Assembly: GCA_028292785.1 (NCBI GenBank)
Contig: JAQGLQ010000267.1
Span: forward strand, 1 to 8,362
Direction of reading: 5' to 3'
DNA from: Noviherbaspirillum sp.
GTDB lineage: Bacteria > Pseudomonadota > Gammaproteobacteria > Burkholderiales > Burkholderiaceae
DNA: 8,362 nucleotides
A program made the translations under genes and the position numbers. Shown here one piece after another: positions 1 through 7,086 of this stretch. The notes under the pieces were generated by a model. The model was given only the letters and a program-made list of their open reading frames with translations, was not told where the DNA came from and made no database searches. The stretch's first letter is position 1; each line of letters opens with the position of its first letter.

Positions 1-30
1 TGAATTGATGCGCCCTTCACTGATCGCTCT

Positions 31-70
31 TTAAAGTAGGGACAGAGCAAATTGGAGTAAGAGCACTCTT
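31..70. repeat. Left RAYT-flanking repeat region
   Basis: This non-coding stretch lies just past the 3' end of the transposase gene. It contains AGGGAC at 38-43 and GGAGTAA at 54-60. Both recur in inverted orientation on the other side of the gene, as TTACTCC at 825-831 and GTCCCT at 832-837. Small dyads are also visible: AAGAG/CTCTT around a 2-base loop at 59-70, and GCTCT (26-30) facing AGAGC (44-48). Short imperfect palindromes beside a RAYT gene are what this family is known to act on, but the matches are short and the spacing differs between the two sides (10 bases here, none on the right). Confidence 0.4.
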
Positions 71-86
71 TATGCAAGGTACGCTC

Positions 87-791
87 TCATGTTTTTTGTA
101 GCATCCCTGCTTTCTTTGGACGCCCGCGCTTTGCCGGTTGAACCCTGCGGTTTCCCATCTTTTGAAGTTGACCTTTGAATTTTTCGGAGCCGAGCGCCCA
201 TCCTTTGCGGGTTGCATCGGTAATAGCGGAGACCATATCCGCCGCAACACCCTGCTCCACCAGATTCTTGTATGCGGCCTCCCGGTCAAACGGCGTATTG
301 CCGAGCGCCCAGTACAACGGATGGTCGGTGACCAGCGGTGCCGGACTGGCGCCGATATGGTGTCGGTAACTGGACCAGGGATAGTCTTCGGCGGATGGCG
401 ACACTCCGGAACGCACCGGATTCAGCTCTATATAAGCGCTGCAGGCCATGAAATAGCGTTCCGTGTCGATCACGGTCGCCTTATAGCGCCCCTGCCAGAG
501 CGTGCCGGCGCGTCCGTATTTCTGGTTGAAGTACGGTACGTAATGACGTCCGATCCACTGCATCATCCGTCCGAGTCCGACGTCGTCGGACGGCGTTGCG
601 AGCAGATGCAGATGGTCGGGCATCAGTACATACGCATGGATGGCGATCCTGAACTGTTTCGCCGCCTCGCGCAGCCAGGTCAAAAAGGCAACATGGTCGT
701 CGGCGTCGCGAAATACCGGTTGCAGGTCGATTCCGTGCTGGATGACATGATGGGGCTGGTTGGGAACGACGAGACGCGGCAATCTGGCCAT
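87..791 (-). CDS. REP-associated tyrosine transposase (RAYT, IS200-like Y1 family)
   Basis: This 234-residue protein belongs to the Y1 single-strand transposase family (Pfam Y1_Tnp), in the RAYT branch. Family members cut and rejoin hairpin-forming REP sequences as single-stranded DNA. The metal-binding HUH motif is visible as MPDHLHLL, with H60 and H62. The likely nucleophile is Y120 in AYIELNPVRSG, the position matching the catalytic tyrosine of the E. coli RAYT. The GTLWQGRYKA segment (96-105) and YPWSSYRHH (137-145) are also typical. The C-terminus is basic and contains KRGRPKK (221-227), resembling an AT-hook, which may add DNA contacts. Length and motifs indicate an intact gene. No strong Shine-Dalgarno precedes the ATG, but the start fits the family N-terminus (PRLVVPNQPHHVIQHG). 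It sits 64 bases beyond the HDOD gene, on the same strand, with short inverted repeats on both sides. It is probably a domesticated single-copy gene, not a full insertion sequence. Confidence 0.92.
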   Translation of the reverse strand: MARLPRLVVPNQPHHVIQHGIDLQPVFRDADDHVAFLTWLREAAKQFRIAIHAYVLMPDHLHLLATPSDDVGLGRMMQWIGRHYVPYFNQKYGRAGTLWQGRYKATVIDTERYFMACSAYIELNPVRSGVSPSAEDYPWSSYRHHIGASPAPLVTDHPLYWALGNTPFDREAAYKNLVEQGVAADMVSAITDATRKGWALGSEKFKGQLQKMGNRRVQPAKRGRPKKAGMLQKT

Positions 792-822
792 GGCGCGTAA
801 TACAGTGGGAAGGTGGCGGCGA

Positions 823-841
823 TTTTACTCCGTCCCTCTTT
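823..841. repeat. Right RAYT-flanking repeat
   Basis: TTACTCC (825-831) followed directly by GTCCCT (832-837) lies just upstream of the transposase start. It is the inverted counterpart of GGAGTAA and AGGGAC found on the far side of the gene at 38-60. The two half-motifs are adjacent here but 10 bases apart on the left, so this copy looks shortened. It may be a degenerate REP-like end of the RAYT unit. The match could also be chance, since only 13 bases agree. Confidence 0.35.
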
Positions 842-855
842 CTTTTCGCTGCTTT

Positions 856-2364
856 TCATGAAGCTCGGCGGGTCCATGATGGTTCGATACGACGGCGGTT
901 TTCCATTGCAAGGACGATCAGCGCACGCAGGTCGTTCAAGGGCGCGACGTCCTCGGAATCGATTTTTGCGGGAGCAAGGCTCAAATCCCAGTCGCCATAG
1001 AACAACCCGACCGGCTGCCGATTGACCGTCAGTGGCAGAATCATGAAGCTGCGGGCGGTGGGAAACGCCTCTTTCCACCAGCGCGGCACCTTGCTGAGGA
1101 AGGCCGGGTCCTGTGCATGTTCAGCGAATATCATTTTGTCGCTGCCCAGCGCCGCATGGAACACATCCGGCTGATAGGCATCGTGGAACACCAGGCGCGG
1201 CAGCAATTCCTGCATGCCTTCGCCGAACCCCATGCGCGCGGCATATTGGGATTTTTCCTGGTTTCGCAAAAAAGCGATGGTGCGGCTGAATCCGAATCCC
1301 TGGTAGATCGCTTCCAGCGCCATCGTGATCAGCTGTCCGGTGCTGGCGCTTTTCGCGGCGTCACGCATATCGGCGACGCCGCGCGCCAGGAGGAGAGCCG
1401 AATTCCGCGGTTTGCCGGCAGGCTTCGGCGGCTGGACCTCGGCGGCGATCTCGGCGTGCCGGCCGGGGCGCAATACCTCCAGATTGTCTTCTGCGGCAAT
1501 GCTTTGTGCTTCGCCTACGGCAGCCAGGAGCCGCGCCGGCTCAAGTCCGAGCATTTCCGCATATTCCCCGGCCAGCGACGCGATTCGCGCGTCGCCATCC
1601 TCGGGATTTTCGGCCAGCGCTTTCGCGCAATGCGATGACAGGGTCGAGATCGCGGCCAGCCAGTCTCCGTTGTCCAGGGGGTCCGATACCGATTTCGGCG
1701 GCAGATCGGTCAGCGTATTCGCCAGGCGCTTTGGCAGTCCCCACTGCTGGGCCACCAGCCGCCCTATATCGATGAGATCGATCCCGAGGATCTCGTATGC
1801 TGCGGCTTCTTCATCGATACCGTCGCGCGCGCACCGCTCCTGGATCTTCTGCCAGCGGTCAGGCATGTAGAACGTCACCATCATCCGCCCGAGCGGATGA
1901 AGCATCGAGCATACGACCGCTTCTTCCACATCTTTCGCGCTGGCCGAGGCTGCCACCTGACGCGCGATATGGCCGGCGAACAGCGCGGTTTCCATTTCCT
2001 TGCGCGCGCTGGCCGAATCGCTGGACACGCCCGCGAGGCCGTCGATCAGCTTCAATCCCAGCGCAAGATGGCCGATGGTCTCGGTCCCGAGCACGATGAT
2101 TGCCTTGGAAATGGTACTGATGCCTTGCCCGAATACCGAATACATGGCGCTATTGGCCAGCCGCAGCACTTTCTGGGTAAGCGCCGGGTCGTGCAGCACG
2201 GTCTGGGTCATGCTGAATTCACGGTCGGAATCGTCGTGCATCGCCTTGACGATCGAGCTGACCGCCTTCGAAAAACAGGGCAGATCGCCGCGTTCCCGGA
2301 CGCGGGTCCACAGCAAATCCATTGTCTTTTTCGAAAGCGTGTGGTCGGACGTAAGCGAAGTCAT
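856..2364 (-). CDS. HDOD domain protein with C-terminal GAF-like domain
   Basis: This is a 502-residue soluble protein with no signal peptide or membrane segment. Residues about 25-225 form an HDOD domain, a degenerate relative of HD phosphohydrolases found in bacterial signalling. Typical segments are DPALTQKVLRLANSA (59-73), ISKAIIVLGTETIGHLAL (85-102) and WGLP (208-211). Where an active HD protein would have the His-Asp pair it has MLHPLG (154-159), so hydrolase activity is unlikely and a scaffold or regulatory role is more probable. After a linker of about 100 residues, residues about 338-490 look like a GAF sensor domain (STGQLITMALEAIYQGFGFSR, then PVGLFYGDWD). The chosen ATG overlaps the stop of the upstream PAS-GGDEF-EAL gene (ATGA, 2361-2364) and lacks a strong Shine-Dalgarno, which suggests translational coupling. 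The frame stays open upstream to 2487, but that part lies inside the EAL gene and is not HDOD-like. The ligand and target are not visible. Confidence 0.9.
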   Translation of the reverse strand: MTSLTSDHTLSKKTMDLLWTRVRERGDLPCFSKAVSSIVKAMHDDSDREFSMTQTVLHDPALTQKVLRLANSAMYSVFGQGISTISKAIIVLGTETIGHLALGLKLIDGLAGVSSDSASARKEMETALFAGHIARQVAASASAKDVEEAVVCSMLHPLGRMMVTFYMPDRWQKIQERCARDGIDEEAAAYEILGIDLIDIGRLVAQQWGLPKRLANTLTDLPPKSVSDPLDNGDWLAAISTLSSHCAKALAENPEDGDARIASLAGEYAEMLGLEPARLLAAVGEAQSIAAEDNLEVLRPGRHAEIAAEVQPPKPAGKPRNSALLLARGVADMRDAAKSASTGQLITMALEAIYQGFGFSRTIAFLRNQEKSQYAARMGFGEGMQELLPRLVFHDAYQPDVFHAALGSDKMIFAEHAQDPAFLSKVPRWWKEAFPTARSFMILPLTVNRQPVGLFYGDWDLSLAPAKIDSEDVAPLNDLRALIVLAMENRRRIEPSWTRRAS

Positions 2365-4097
2365 GCACCGGTAACGGCGCCGGCTCCCGAAACTTGAATG
2401 CCCCTCACCGATTCCGCCTTGAGCAGCTCGATCGCATGCGCCGGCAAGAGAGGCCGGCCGGTCAGGTAACCCTGAATGAGGCCGCATCCATTATTGGCAA
2501 GGAACTCGAACTGATCCTCGCGTTCCACGCCTTCGGCGACGGTACTCAGACCGAGGTGCGACGCCAAGCTGACGATCACATTGCAGATTGCGGCATCCTT
2601 GACCGATCCCGGCAGGTCGCGGATGAAAGCGCGGTCGATCTTCAGGGTGGCGATCGGGAAGCGCTTCAGATACGCAAGCGAAGAATAACCGGTACCGAAG
2701 TCGTCGATCGCAATGCGGACTCCGCGCGCGGTCAGCTCGTTCAGCAACGCTTCGGCGTGTTCCGGATCGGACATCAGAATGCCTTCGGTGATCTCGAGCA
2801 GCAGTTGATGCGCCTTCAATCCCGACAACCGGATAGCGTCGTCAATATCCTTGACAAACTGATCATTGCGGAACTGGCGCGGGCTGACATTGACCGATAC
2901 GTACAGCTCGTGTCCGCCGACTTCCTCGAAACGCCGGATCTGCACGCAGGCGGATTTGAGCGCCCACGCACCAAGCAGGTTGATCAGGCCGTTGTTTTCG
3001 GCCATCGGGATGAACTGGGCCGGCGGCACCAGCCCCTGGCCTGGCCGAGCCCAACGCATCAGGGCTTCGAAACCCATGATCCGGCGCGTCCGCGTGTCGA
3101 CGATCGGCTGGTACTGCAACAGGAATTCGCCGTCGCGCACCGCCTGAAACATCGCCGCTTCCATCGACACGTCATGTTCCGGCCGGGTGAATTTCTCATG
3201 GCTGTAGATCACGCAGCGCGCCTTGCCGGTTTCCTTCGCGCGGTACATCGCGGTGTCCGCATAGGCCAGCAGCTTGACTTCACTGTCGCCATGCTCGGGA
3301 TAGACCGCGACGCCGATGGACGTGCCGACATAGAGGGCATGCCCCTGTATCTCGAAGGGCATCTGCATGACCGAAATCATGCGCCGCGCCACGTTCTGGA
3401 TCTCGTTTTCCGTCACGGCGCCGCTCAGCACGGCGACAAATTCATCGCCGCCGACGCGCGCCAGGGTATCCGCTTCCCTCAGCGTGTCCGACAGGCGCAT
3501 CGCCGCGACCCGCAGCAATGCATCGCCCACCGCATGTCCCAGCGCATCGTTGACCTTTTTGAAACCGTCGAGATCGAGCACCGCCACCGAGAAGCCCTTT
3601 CCGGTGCGACGCGCCTGCGCCATCGCCATGCGAATCCGGTCGGACAGCAGGGAGCGGTTGGGCAGCGACGTGAGCACGTCGTGCGTGGCCATGTGCAGCA
3701 GGCGCTCTTCAGTCGCGTGCTGGTTCGAAATGTCGCGGCCAACCGCGAGCAGTTCCAGGCGGTCCGGCTCCGATGGGAACGCCGTAAACTGGAGCTCGAT
3801 CCAGAGCGCGGTTGCAAGCGCTATTATCCGGACATGGACGCGCCGCGGCTGCCGCGAGGTCATCGCCTGCGATATCGCGGCATCGATGACAGCATGATCT
3901 TCTTCCAGGATGAGCGCGTTCAAAGGCTGGCCCGGCAGCCCGGCTCCGAAGCGGATTAGTTCTTCCGCGCGCTTGCTCGCGTAAAGAATCTTGCCTTCCG
4001 CGTTGAGCCGGAACACCATGTCGCCGGCTGCTTCCATGAGACTGCACAGTTGGGCTTCAACCGTGCTGACGTGACGGTTGGTAGGTATGGAATGCAT
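2361..4097 (-). CDS. PAS-GGDEF-EAL cyclic di-GMP signalling protein
   Basis: This 578-residue cytosolic protein makes and/or breaks down cyclic di-GMP. An N-terminal PAS domain spans about residues 13-123. The GGDEF diguanylate cyclase domain (about 133-300) has an intact GGDEF at 216-220, LDLDGFKKVND at 174-184, and an RxxD inhibitory site (READ, 207-210) exactly five residues ahead of GGDEF. The EAL phosphodiesterase domain (about 312-560) keeps the metal and substrate residues: E344 in FEAL, N403 in NVSPRQF, E435 in EITEG, D465-D466 in DDFGTGYSSL, K486 in KIDR, E522 in AEGVE and Q542 in IQGY. Both activities therefore look possible, and which dominates cannot be read from sequence. There is no transmembrane segment, so the signal is intracellular, perhaps redox, oxygen or a small molecule through PAS; no heme ligand could be assigned. 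It is the first gene of an operon with the overlapping HDOD-GAF gene. No strong Shine-Dalgarno is visible before the ATG. Confidence 0.95.
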   Translation of the reverse strand: MHSIPTNRHVSTVEAQLCSLMEAAGDMVFRLNAEGKILYASKRAEELIRFGAGLPGQPLNALILEEDHAVIDAAISQAMTSRQPRRVHVRIIALATALWIELQFTAFPSEPDRLELLAVGRDISNQHATEERLLHMATHDVLTSLPNRSLLSDRIRMAMAQARRTGKGFSVAVLDLDGFKKVNDALGHAVGDALLRVAAMRLSDTLREADTLARVGGDEFVAVLSGAVTENEIQNVARRMISVMQMPFEIQGHALYVGTSIGVAVYPEHGDSEVKLLAYADTAMYRAKETGKARCVIYSHEKFTRPEHDVSMEAAMFQAVRDGEFLLQYQPIVDTRTRRIMGFEALMRWARPGQGLVPPAQFIPMAENNGLINLLGAWALKSACVQIRRFEEVGGHELYVSVNVSPRQFRNDQFVKDIDDAIRLSGLKAHQLLLEITEGILMSDPEHAEALLNELTARGVRIAIDDFGTGYSSLAYLKRFPIATLKIDRAFIRDLPGSVKDAAICNVIVSLASHLGLSTVAEGVEREDQFEFLANNGCGLIQGYLTGRPLLPAHAIELLKAESVRGIQVSGAGAVTGA

Positions 4098-4189
4098 GGC
4101 CGGTTGTGCGAATCAATAGAGTGATCAGGTACCGAAAGTAGCAGAAGGACACTTGCCGCGGAGAGCGCAGAGGAAATTTTCTTTGCACA

Positions 4190-4198
4190 ATACTAGCA
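4190..4198 (-). promoter_or_regulatory. Possible extended -10 promoter for the PAS-GGDEF-EAL operon
   Basis: On the minus strand this reads TGCTAGTAT, an extended -10 (TGn plus a 4/6 match to TATAAT), in the AT-rich part of the gap. No convincing -35 lies 16-18 bases upstream. It would give a leader of about 85 bases before the ATG at 4097. An alternative is CTGACA (5/6 match to -35) further upstream with a poor -10. This is a weak prediction. Confidence 0.25.
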
Positions 4199-4305
4199 AA
4201 TTAACAGATATCCCATGGAAATCCGACTTGTCAGCCGATGAATTGTTGCTATGTTGCGCAATAAGTCGAACAAAGTTAATTAATACCTGCAATAACCATC
4301 CACGT

Positions 4306-4338
4306 AAAAAAGCCGCGCAAGATCCTTGCGCGGCTTTT
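4306..4338 (-). terminator. Rho-independent terminator of the iorAB operon
   Basis: A perfect 14-bp inverted repeat is visible: AAAAGCCGCGCAAG (4308-4321) and CTTGCGCGGCTTTT (4325-4338), with a 3-base loop. The stem core is GC-rich. On the minus strand the hairpin is followed by six U (4311 down to 4306). It lies 39 bases past the iorB stop codon and separates the molybdenum hydroxylase operon from the signalling operon. The arms carry A/T runs on both sides, so it could work weakly in the plus direction too, but no plus-strand gene needs it. Confidence 0.9.
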
Positions 4339-4376
4339 CGCGTCGCCGCCCGGGGCGCCGATGATGGAGAAGAAGC

Positions 4377-6584
4377 TTATGCCGCCAGCGACTTCTGCAC
4401 TTTTTCAGGCAGCAGCGGAAGGCTGCGCAGGCGCTTGCCGGTCAGCGTTGCCACTGCGTTGGCAATCGCCGGGGCGACTGGCGGCAGGCCGGCCTCGCCG
4501 ATGCCGCCAGGCGGATTGTCGGTCTGCATGACCTTCACGCTCACTTGCGGCGCTTCATTCATGCGCAGCACCGGATAATCGTGGAAGTTCGATTGTTGCG
4601 GCACGCCATCCTTGAAGACAACCTGCTCTTTCAACGCGGCCGAGATGCCCATGATGATGCCGCCTTCGACCTGGGTCTCGACGTTCTTCGGCAATACCGC
4701 GACGCCCGGATCGACGGCCGCCCACACATTGTGGACCTTGATCTCTCCGGTCTTCTTGTCGAGCGAGACTTCCACCACCTGGGCCATGTGCGTCTCCCAC
4801 ATATCGGAATACGCTACGCCGAGCGCGCGGCCGGCCGGGCGCTTGCGGCCCCAGTTCGACATTTTGGCGACTTCGCGCAGGACCGCTTGCGCGCGCGGCT
4901 GCTTGGCCAGCAGTTGAAGACGGAACTGGATCGGATCCTGTTTGCGCAAGGCCGCCACTTCATCCACCATGGTTTCGACCGCGAACTTGGTATAGCCGCC
5001 GCCCACGCCGCGCCAGAAGCCGACATCGACCGCGCGCTCCTGGCGCACGAATTCGATCAGCAGGTCCTTGACGTCGTAGGCCAACTCGGCGCCTTCATGA
5101 AAAGGCGAATCCTTGCCTCCGGCCGCCTTGAACGCGGCGGGCGACGCGCGCGCGTAGATCGATTCGCCGGACAAGCGATGATGCCAGCCGACGATATTGT
5201 TTTTCGCATCCAGGCCGATCTCGATATGCTGCGCGACCAGCGGACGGAACTTGTCGTTGCGCACGTCGTCCTCGCGGGTCCAGGTGACCTTGACCGGCTT
5301 ACCGTCCGCCTGCTTGGCGACCAGGACCGCGTCGAGCGTGAAATCGACATCGAAGCGGCGGCCGAGACCCCCGCCCAGCAGCGTGGTATTGACCTTGATG
5401 TTTTCAGGCGGCATCTTCAACACCGCGGCCATCACGCCAACGGCGACCGAAGGGCTCTGGTTCGGCGACCAGACTTCGACCTTGTCACCGGTCCACTTCG
5501 CTGTCGCGTTCATCGGCTCCATGGTCATGTGAGCAGTGTGCTCTGACTGGAAATCGGCTTTCAGCACGCGTGCCGCGCCCTTGATGTTTTGCGCGCCGCT
5601 GCCATGCTTTTCCACCGTCACGCCGGCCTTGGCCGGATCGAGATCGCTGACCGCCGCCAGATAATCCTTCATCGCCGTATCGGATGAATAGGCTTTGGCC
5701 GGCGATGCGCCCTCCCAGTTGACCTTGAGCGCATCCCTGGCCTGGCGCGCCGCCCAGGTGTTCTGCGCCAGCACGGCGATGCCATAAGGCAGCGTGACGG
5801 TCTTGATGAAGCCCGGGACCGCCTTGGCGGCCGAATCGTCGACCGATAGCGGCTTGTCCTTCTGCACCGGCGGACGCAGGATGGCAGCGTGGATCATGCC
5901 ATCCAGTTTGACGTCGATGCCATACTCGGCCTTGCCCCGGGTCTTATCGGCGAGATCGACGCGCGCGACGCCCTTGCCGAGGTAACGGCAATCCTTGAGC
6001 GGCTTGAGCATGGCCGGCGTGATCTCGGGCAGATTGTCCGGCACTTTCGCGAACGTCGCGATTTCGCCGTAGTCCATGCTGCGTCCGGAAGCCGCATGCT
6101 TGACGACGCCCAGCTCCGTAGTCAGTTCGCTCGCGGGCACATTCCATTTTTCCGCTGCCGCGATGAGCAGGATCTGCCGCGCCTGGGCGCCGGCCAGCCG
6201 CAAGGTCTGGTAATAGCCGCGCGTCGTGCGCGAAGCGCCGGTCGCCATGGCGCCGCCGAACAGCTTGTTGCCGTATGCCTTGGCATTGGATTCGGACTGC
6301 ACCACGCGGACCTTTGCCCAGTCGGCATCGAGATCTTCAGCCACGCACAGGGGCTGGGCGGTCATCGTGCCCTGGCCCATTTCGGAAGCCGGCGAAACGA
6401 TGGTGACGATGCCGTCGGCGCCGATCGTGATCCACTGGTTTGGCGTGAGCCGGGCGTTCTGTGCGATGGCCTGGCCGGCCTTGGTCAGGGCAGGCATGCC
6501 GAAAGCAACGCCGATGGCGACACCTCCCGAACCGAGCAGGAAATGGCGGCGTGACAGTTTGAGGCTGGTAACTTGCTTGCTCAT
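4377..6584 (-). CDS. iorB: Molybdopterin-binding large subunit, isoquinoline 1-oxidoreductase/aldehyde dehydrogenase type (IorB-like)
   Basis: This 735-residue subunit belongs to the xanthine oxidase family and carries the molybdenum cofactor (molybdopterin cytosine dinucleotide in known bacterial IorB proteins). These enzymes hydroxylate aldehydes or N-heterocycles using water as oxygen source. The N-terminus has a twin-arginine signal, SRRHFLLG (11-18), then a hydrophobic stretch and a possible cleavage near AIA (39-41), so the complex should be exported folded. The a/b hammerhead domain lies at about 215-295 and the Mo-binding domains follow. Visible motifs are GGGLGRRF (404-411), FWRGVGGGYTKFAVETMVDE (523-542) and GGIGEAG (693-699), where E697 is the expected catalytic glutamate. 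Length is normal for the single-chain IorB type. The gene starts 3 bases after iorA, with a strong Shine-Dalgarno. The substrate cannot be predicted, and the symbol marks family only. No cytochrome c subunit and no cofactor-insertion chaperone gene lies alongside in this window. Confidence 0.93.
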   Translation of the reverse strand: MSKQVTSLKLSRRHFLLGSGGVAIGVAFGMPALTKAGQAIAQNARLTPNQWITIGADGIVTIVSPASEMGQGTMTAQPLCVAEDLDADWAKVRVVQSESNAKAYGNKLFGGAMATGASRTTRGYYQTLRLAGAQARQILLIAAAEKWNVPASELTTELGVVKHAASGRSMDYGEIATFAKVPDNLPEITPAMLKPLKDCRYLGKGVARVDLADKTRGKAEYGIDVKLDGMIHAAILRPPVQKDKPLSVDDSAAKAVPGFIKTVTLPYGIAVLAQNTWAARQARDALKVNWEGASPAKAYSSDTAMKDYLAAVSDLDPAKAGVTVEKHGSGAQNIKGAARVLKADFQSEHTAHMTMEPMNATAKWTGDKVEVWSPNQSPSVAVGVMAAVLKMPPENIKVNTTLLGGGLGRRFDVDFTLDAVLVAKQADGKPVKVTWTREDDVRNDKFRPLVAQHIEIGLDAKNNIVGWHHRLSGESIYARASPAAFKAAGGKDSPFHEGAELAYDVKDLLIEFVRQERAVDVGFWRGVGGGYTKFAVETMVDEVAALRKQDPIQFRLQLLAKQPRAQAVLREVAKMSNWGRKRPAGRALGVAYSDMWETHMAQVVEVSLDKKTGEIKVHNVWAAVDPGVAVLPKNVETQVEGGIIMGISAALKEQVVFKDGVPQQSNFHDYPVLRMNEAPQVSVKVMQTDNPPGGIGEAGLPPVAPAIANAVATLTGKRLRSLPLLPEKVQKSLAA

Positions 6585-6587
6585 GAA

Positions 6588-7055
6588 TCACGCCTCCTTC
6601 TTGGTCTTGTTCGTGTCGGCCGCGCGCTCGATCGCGCATACGATCTGGCTATAGGTGCCGCAGCGGCAGATGTTGCCGCTCATCGCCTCGACGATTTCCT
6701 TGCGGTTGGGCTTGGCATTGGTCTTGAGCAAGGCGGCGGCGGACATGATCTGGCCGGACTGGCAATATCCGCACTGGGGAACGCCTTCGGCGACCCATGC
6801 TTTCTGCAACGGGTGATCGCCGTTCGGCGACAGACCTTCGATGGTCGTGATGGACTTGCCCTCGAGCGAAGCGGCCGGCGTGACGCAGGAACGCGTCGCC
6901 ACGCCGTCGACATGAACCGTGCAGGCGCCGCACATTGCCATGCCGCAGCCGAATTTTGTCCCGGTCATGCCTAGCGTGTCGCGCAGTACCCACAACAGCG
7001 GCATGTCAGGCGTTGCATCGACTTCCAGATTTTTTCCATTGATGTTTAACTGCAT
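6588..7055 (-). CDS. iorA: [2Fe-2S] small subunit of molybdenum hydroxylase (IorA-like)
   Basis: This 155-residue protein is the electron-transfer partner of the IorB-like subunit. The N-terminal plant-type ferredoxin domain holds one cluster on C37, C42, C45 and C57 ([13 protein letters not shown], then RSC). The C-terminal four-helix domain holds the second, proximal cluster on C95, C98, C130 and C132 (QCGYCQSGQ and ICRCGTY). All eight ligands are present. The length is usual for the family. It has no signal peptide, so it probably crosses the membrane bound to the Tat-exported large subunit. The start [12 protein letters not shown] is chosen because it matches the family N-terminus and has GGGAA a few bases upstream. 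An in-frame ATG at 7115 would add 20 residues unlike the family, has no ribosome site and would run through the putative operator. Electrons should pass from Mo through these clusters to an acceptor that is not encoded here. Confidence 0.94.
   Translation of the reverse strand: MQLNINGKNLEVDATPDMPLLWVLRDTLGMTGTKFGCGMAMCGACTVHVDGVATRSCVTPAASLEGKSITTIEGLSPNGDHPLQKAWVAEGVPQCGYCQSGQIMSAAALLKTNAKPNRKEIVEAMSGNICRCGTYSQIVCAIERAADTNKTKKEA
6593..6600 (-). promoter_or_regulatory. Ribosome binding site of iorB inside the end of iorA
   Basis: The minus strand reads GAAGGAGG, eight bases before the iorB ATG. It is formed by the last Lys, Glu and Ala codons of iorA, just ahead of the iorA stop at 6588-6590. 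It fixes the iorB start at 6584 and implies coupled production of the two subunits. Confidence 0.8.
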
Positions 7056-7086
7056 GTTGGTTCCCGAATTGAGTATTTTTGTATTG

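Noticed and set aside
138..800. Plus-strand open frame of 220 codons opposite the transposase
   Set aside because: It is antisense to a RAYT with intact HUH and Tyr motifs; its translation shows no recognisable family.
2365..2487. N-terminal extension of the HDOD gene by 41 codons
   Set aside because: The extension lies wholly inside the EAL coding sequence in another frame and does not resemble an HDOD N-terminus. The ATGA overlap start fits an operon better.
2394..3959. Long plus-strand open frame (521 codons) opposite the PAS-GGDEF-EAL gene
   Set aside because: It is fully antisense to a gene with textbook motifs. Its composition (rich in Arg, His, Asp, Gln) is what the mirror of a GC-rich gene gives, and no domain is recognisable.
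4098..4300. Cyclic di-GMP riboswitch ahead of the c-di-GMP gene
   Set aside because: I saw none of the paired-helix layout expected; AT-richness alone is not evidence.
4545..6554. Plus-strand open frames of 221-333 codons opposite iorB
   Set aside because: They are shadows of the iorB coding sequence, with low-complexity Arg/His/Asp-rich translations and no motifs.
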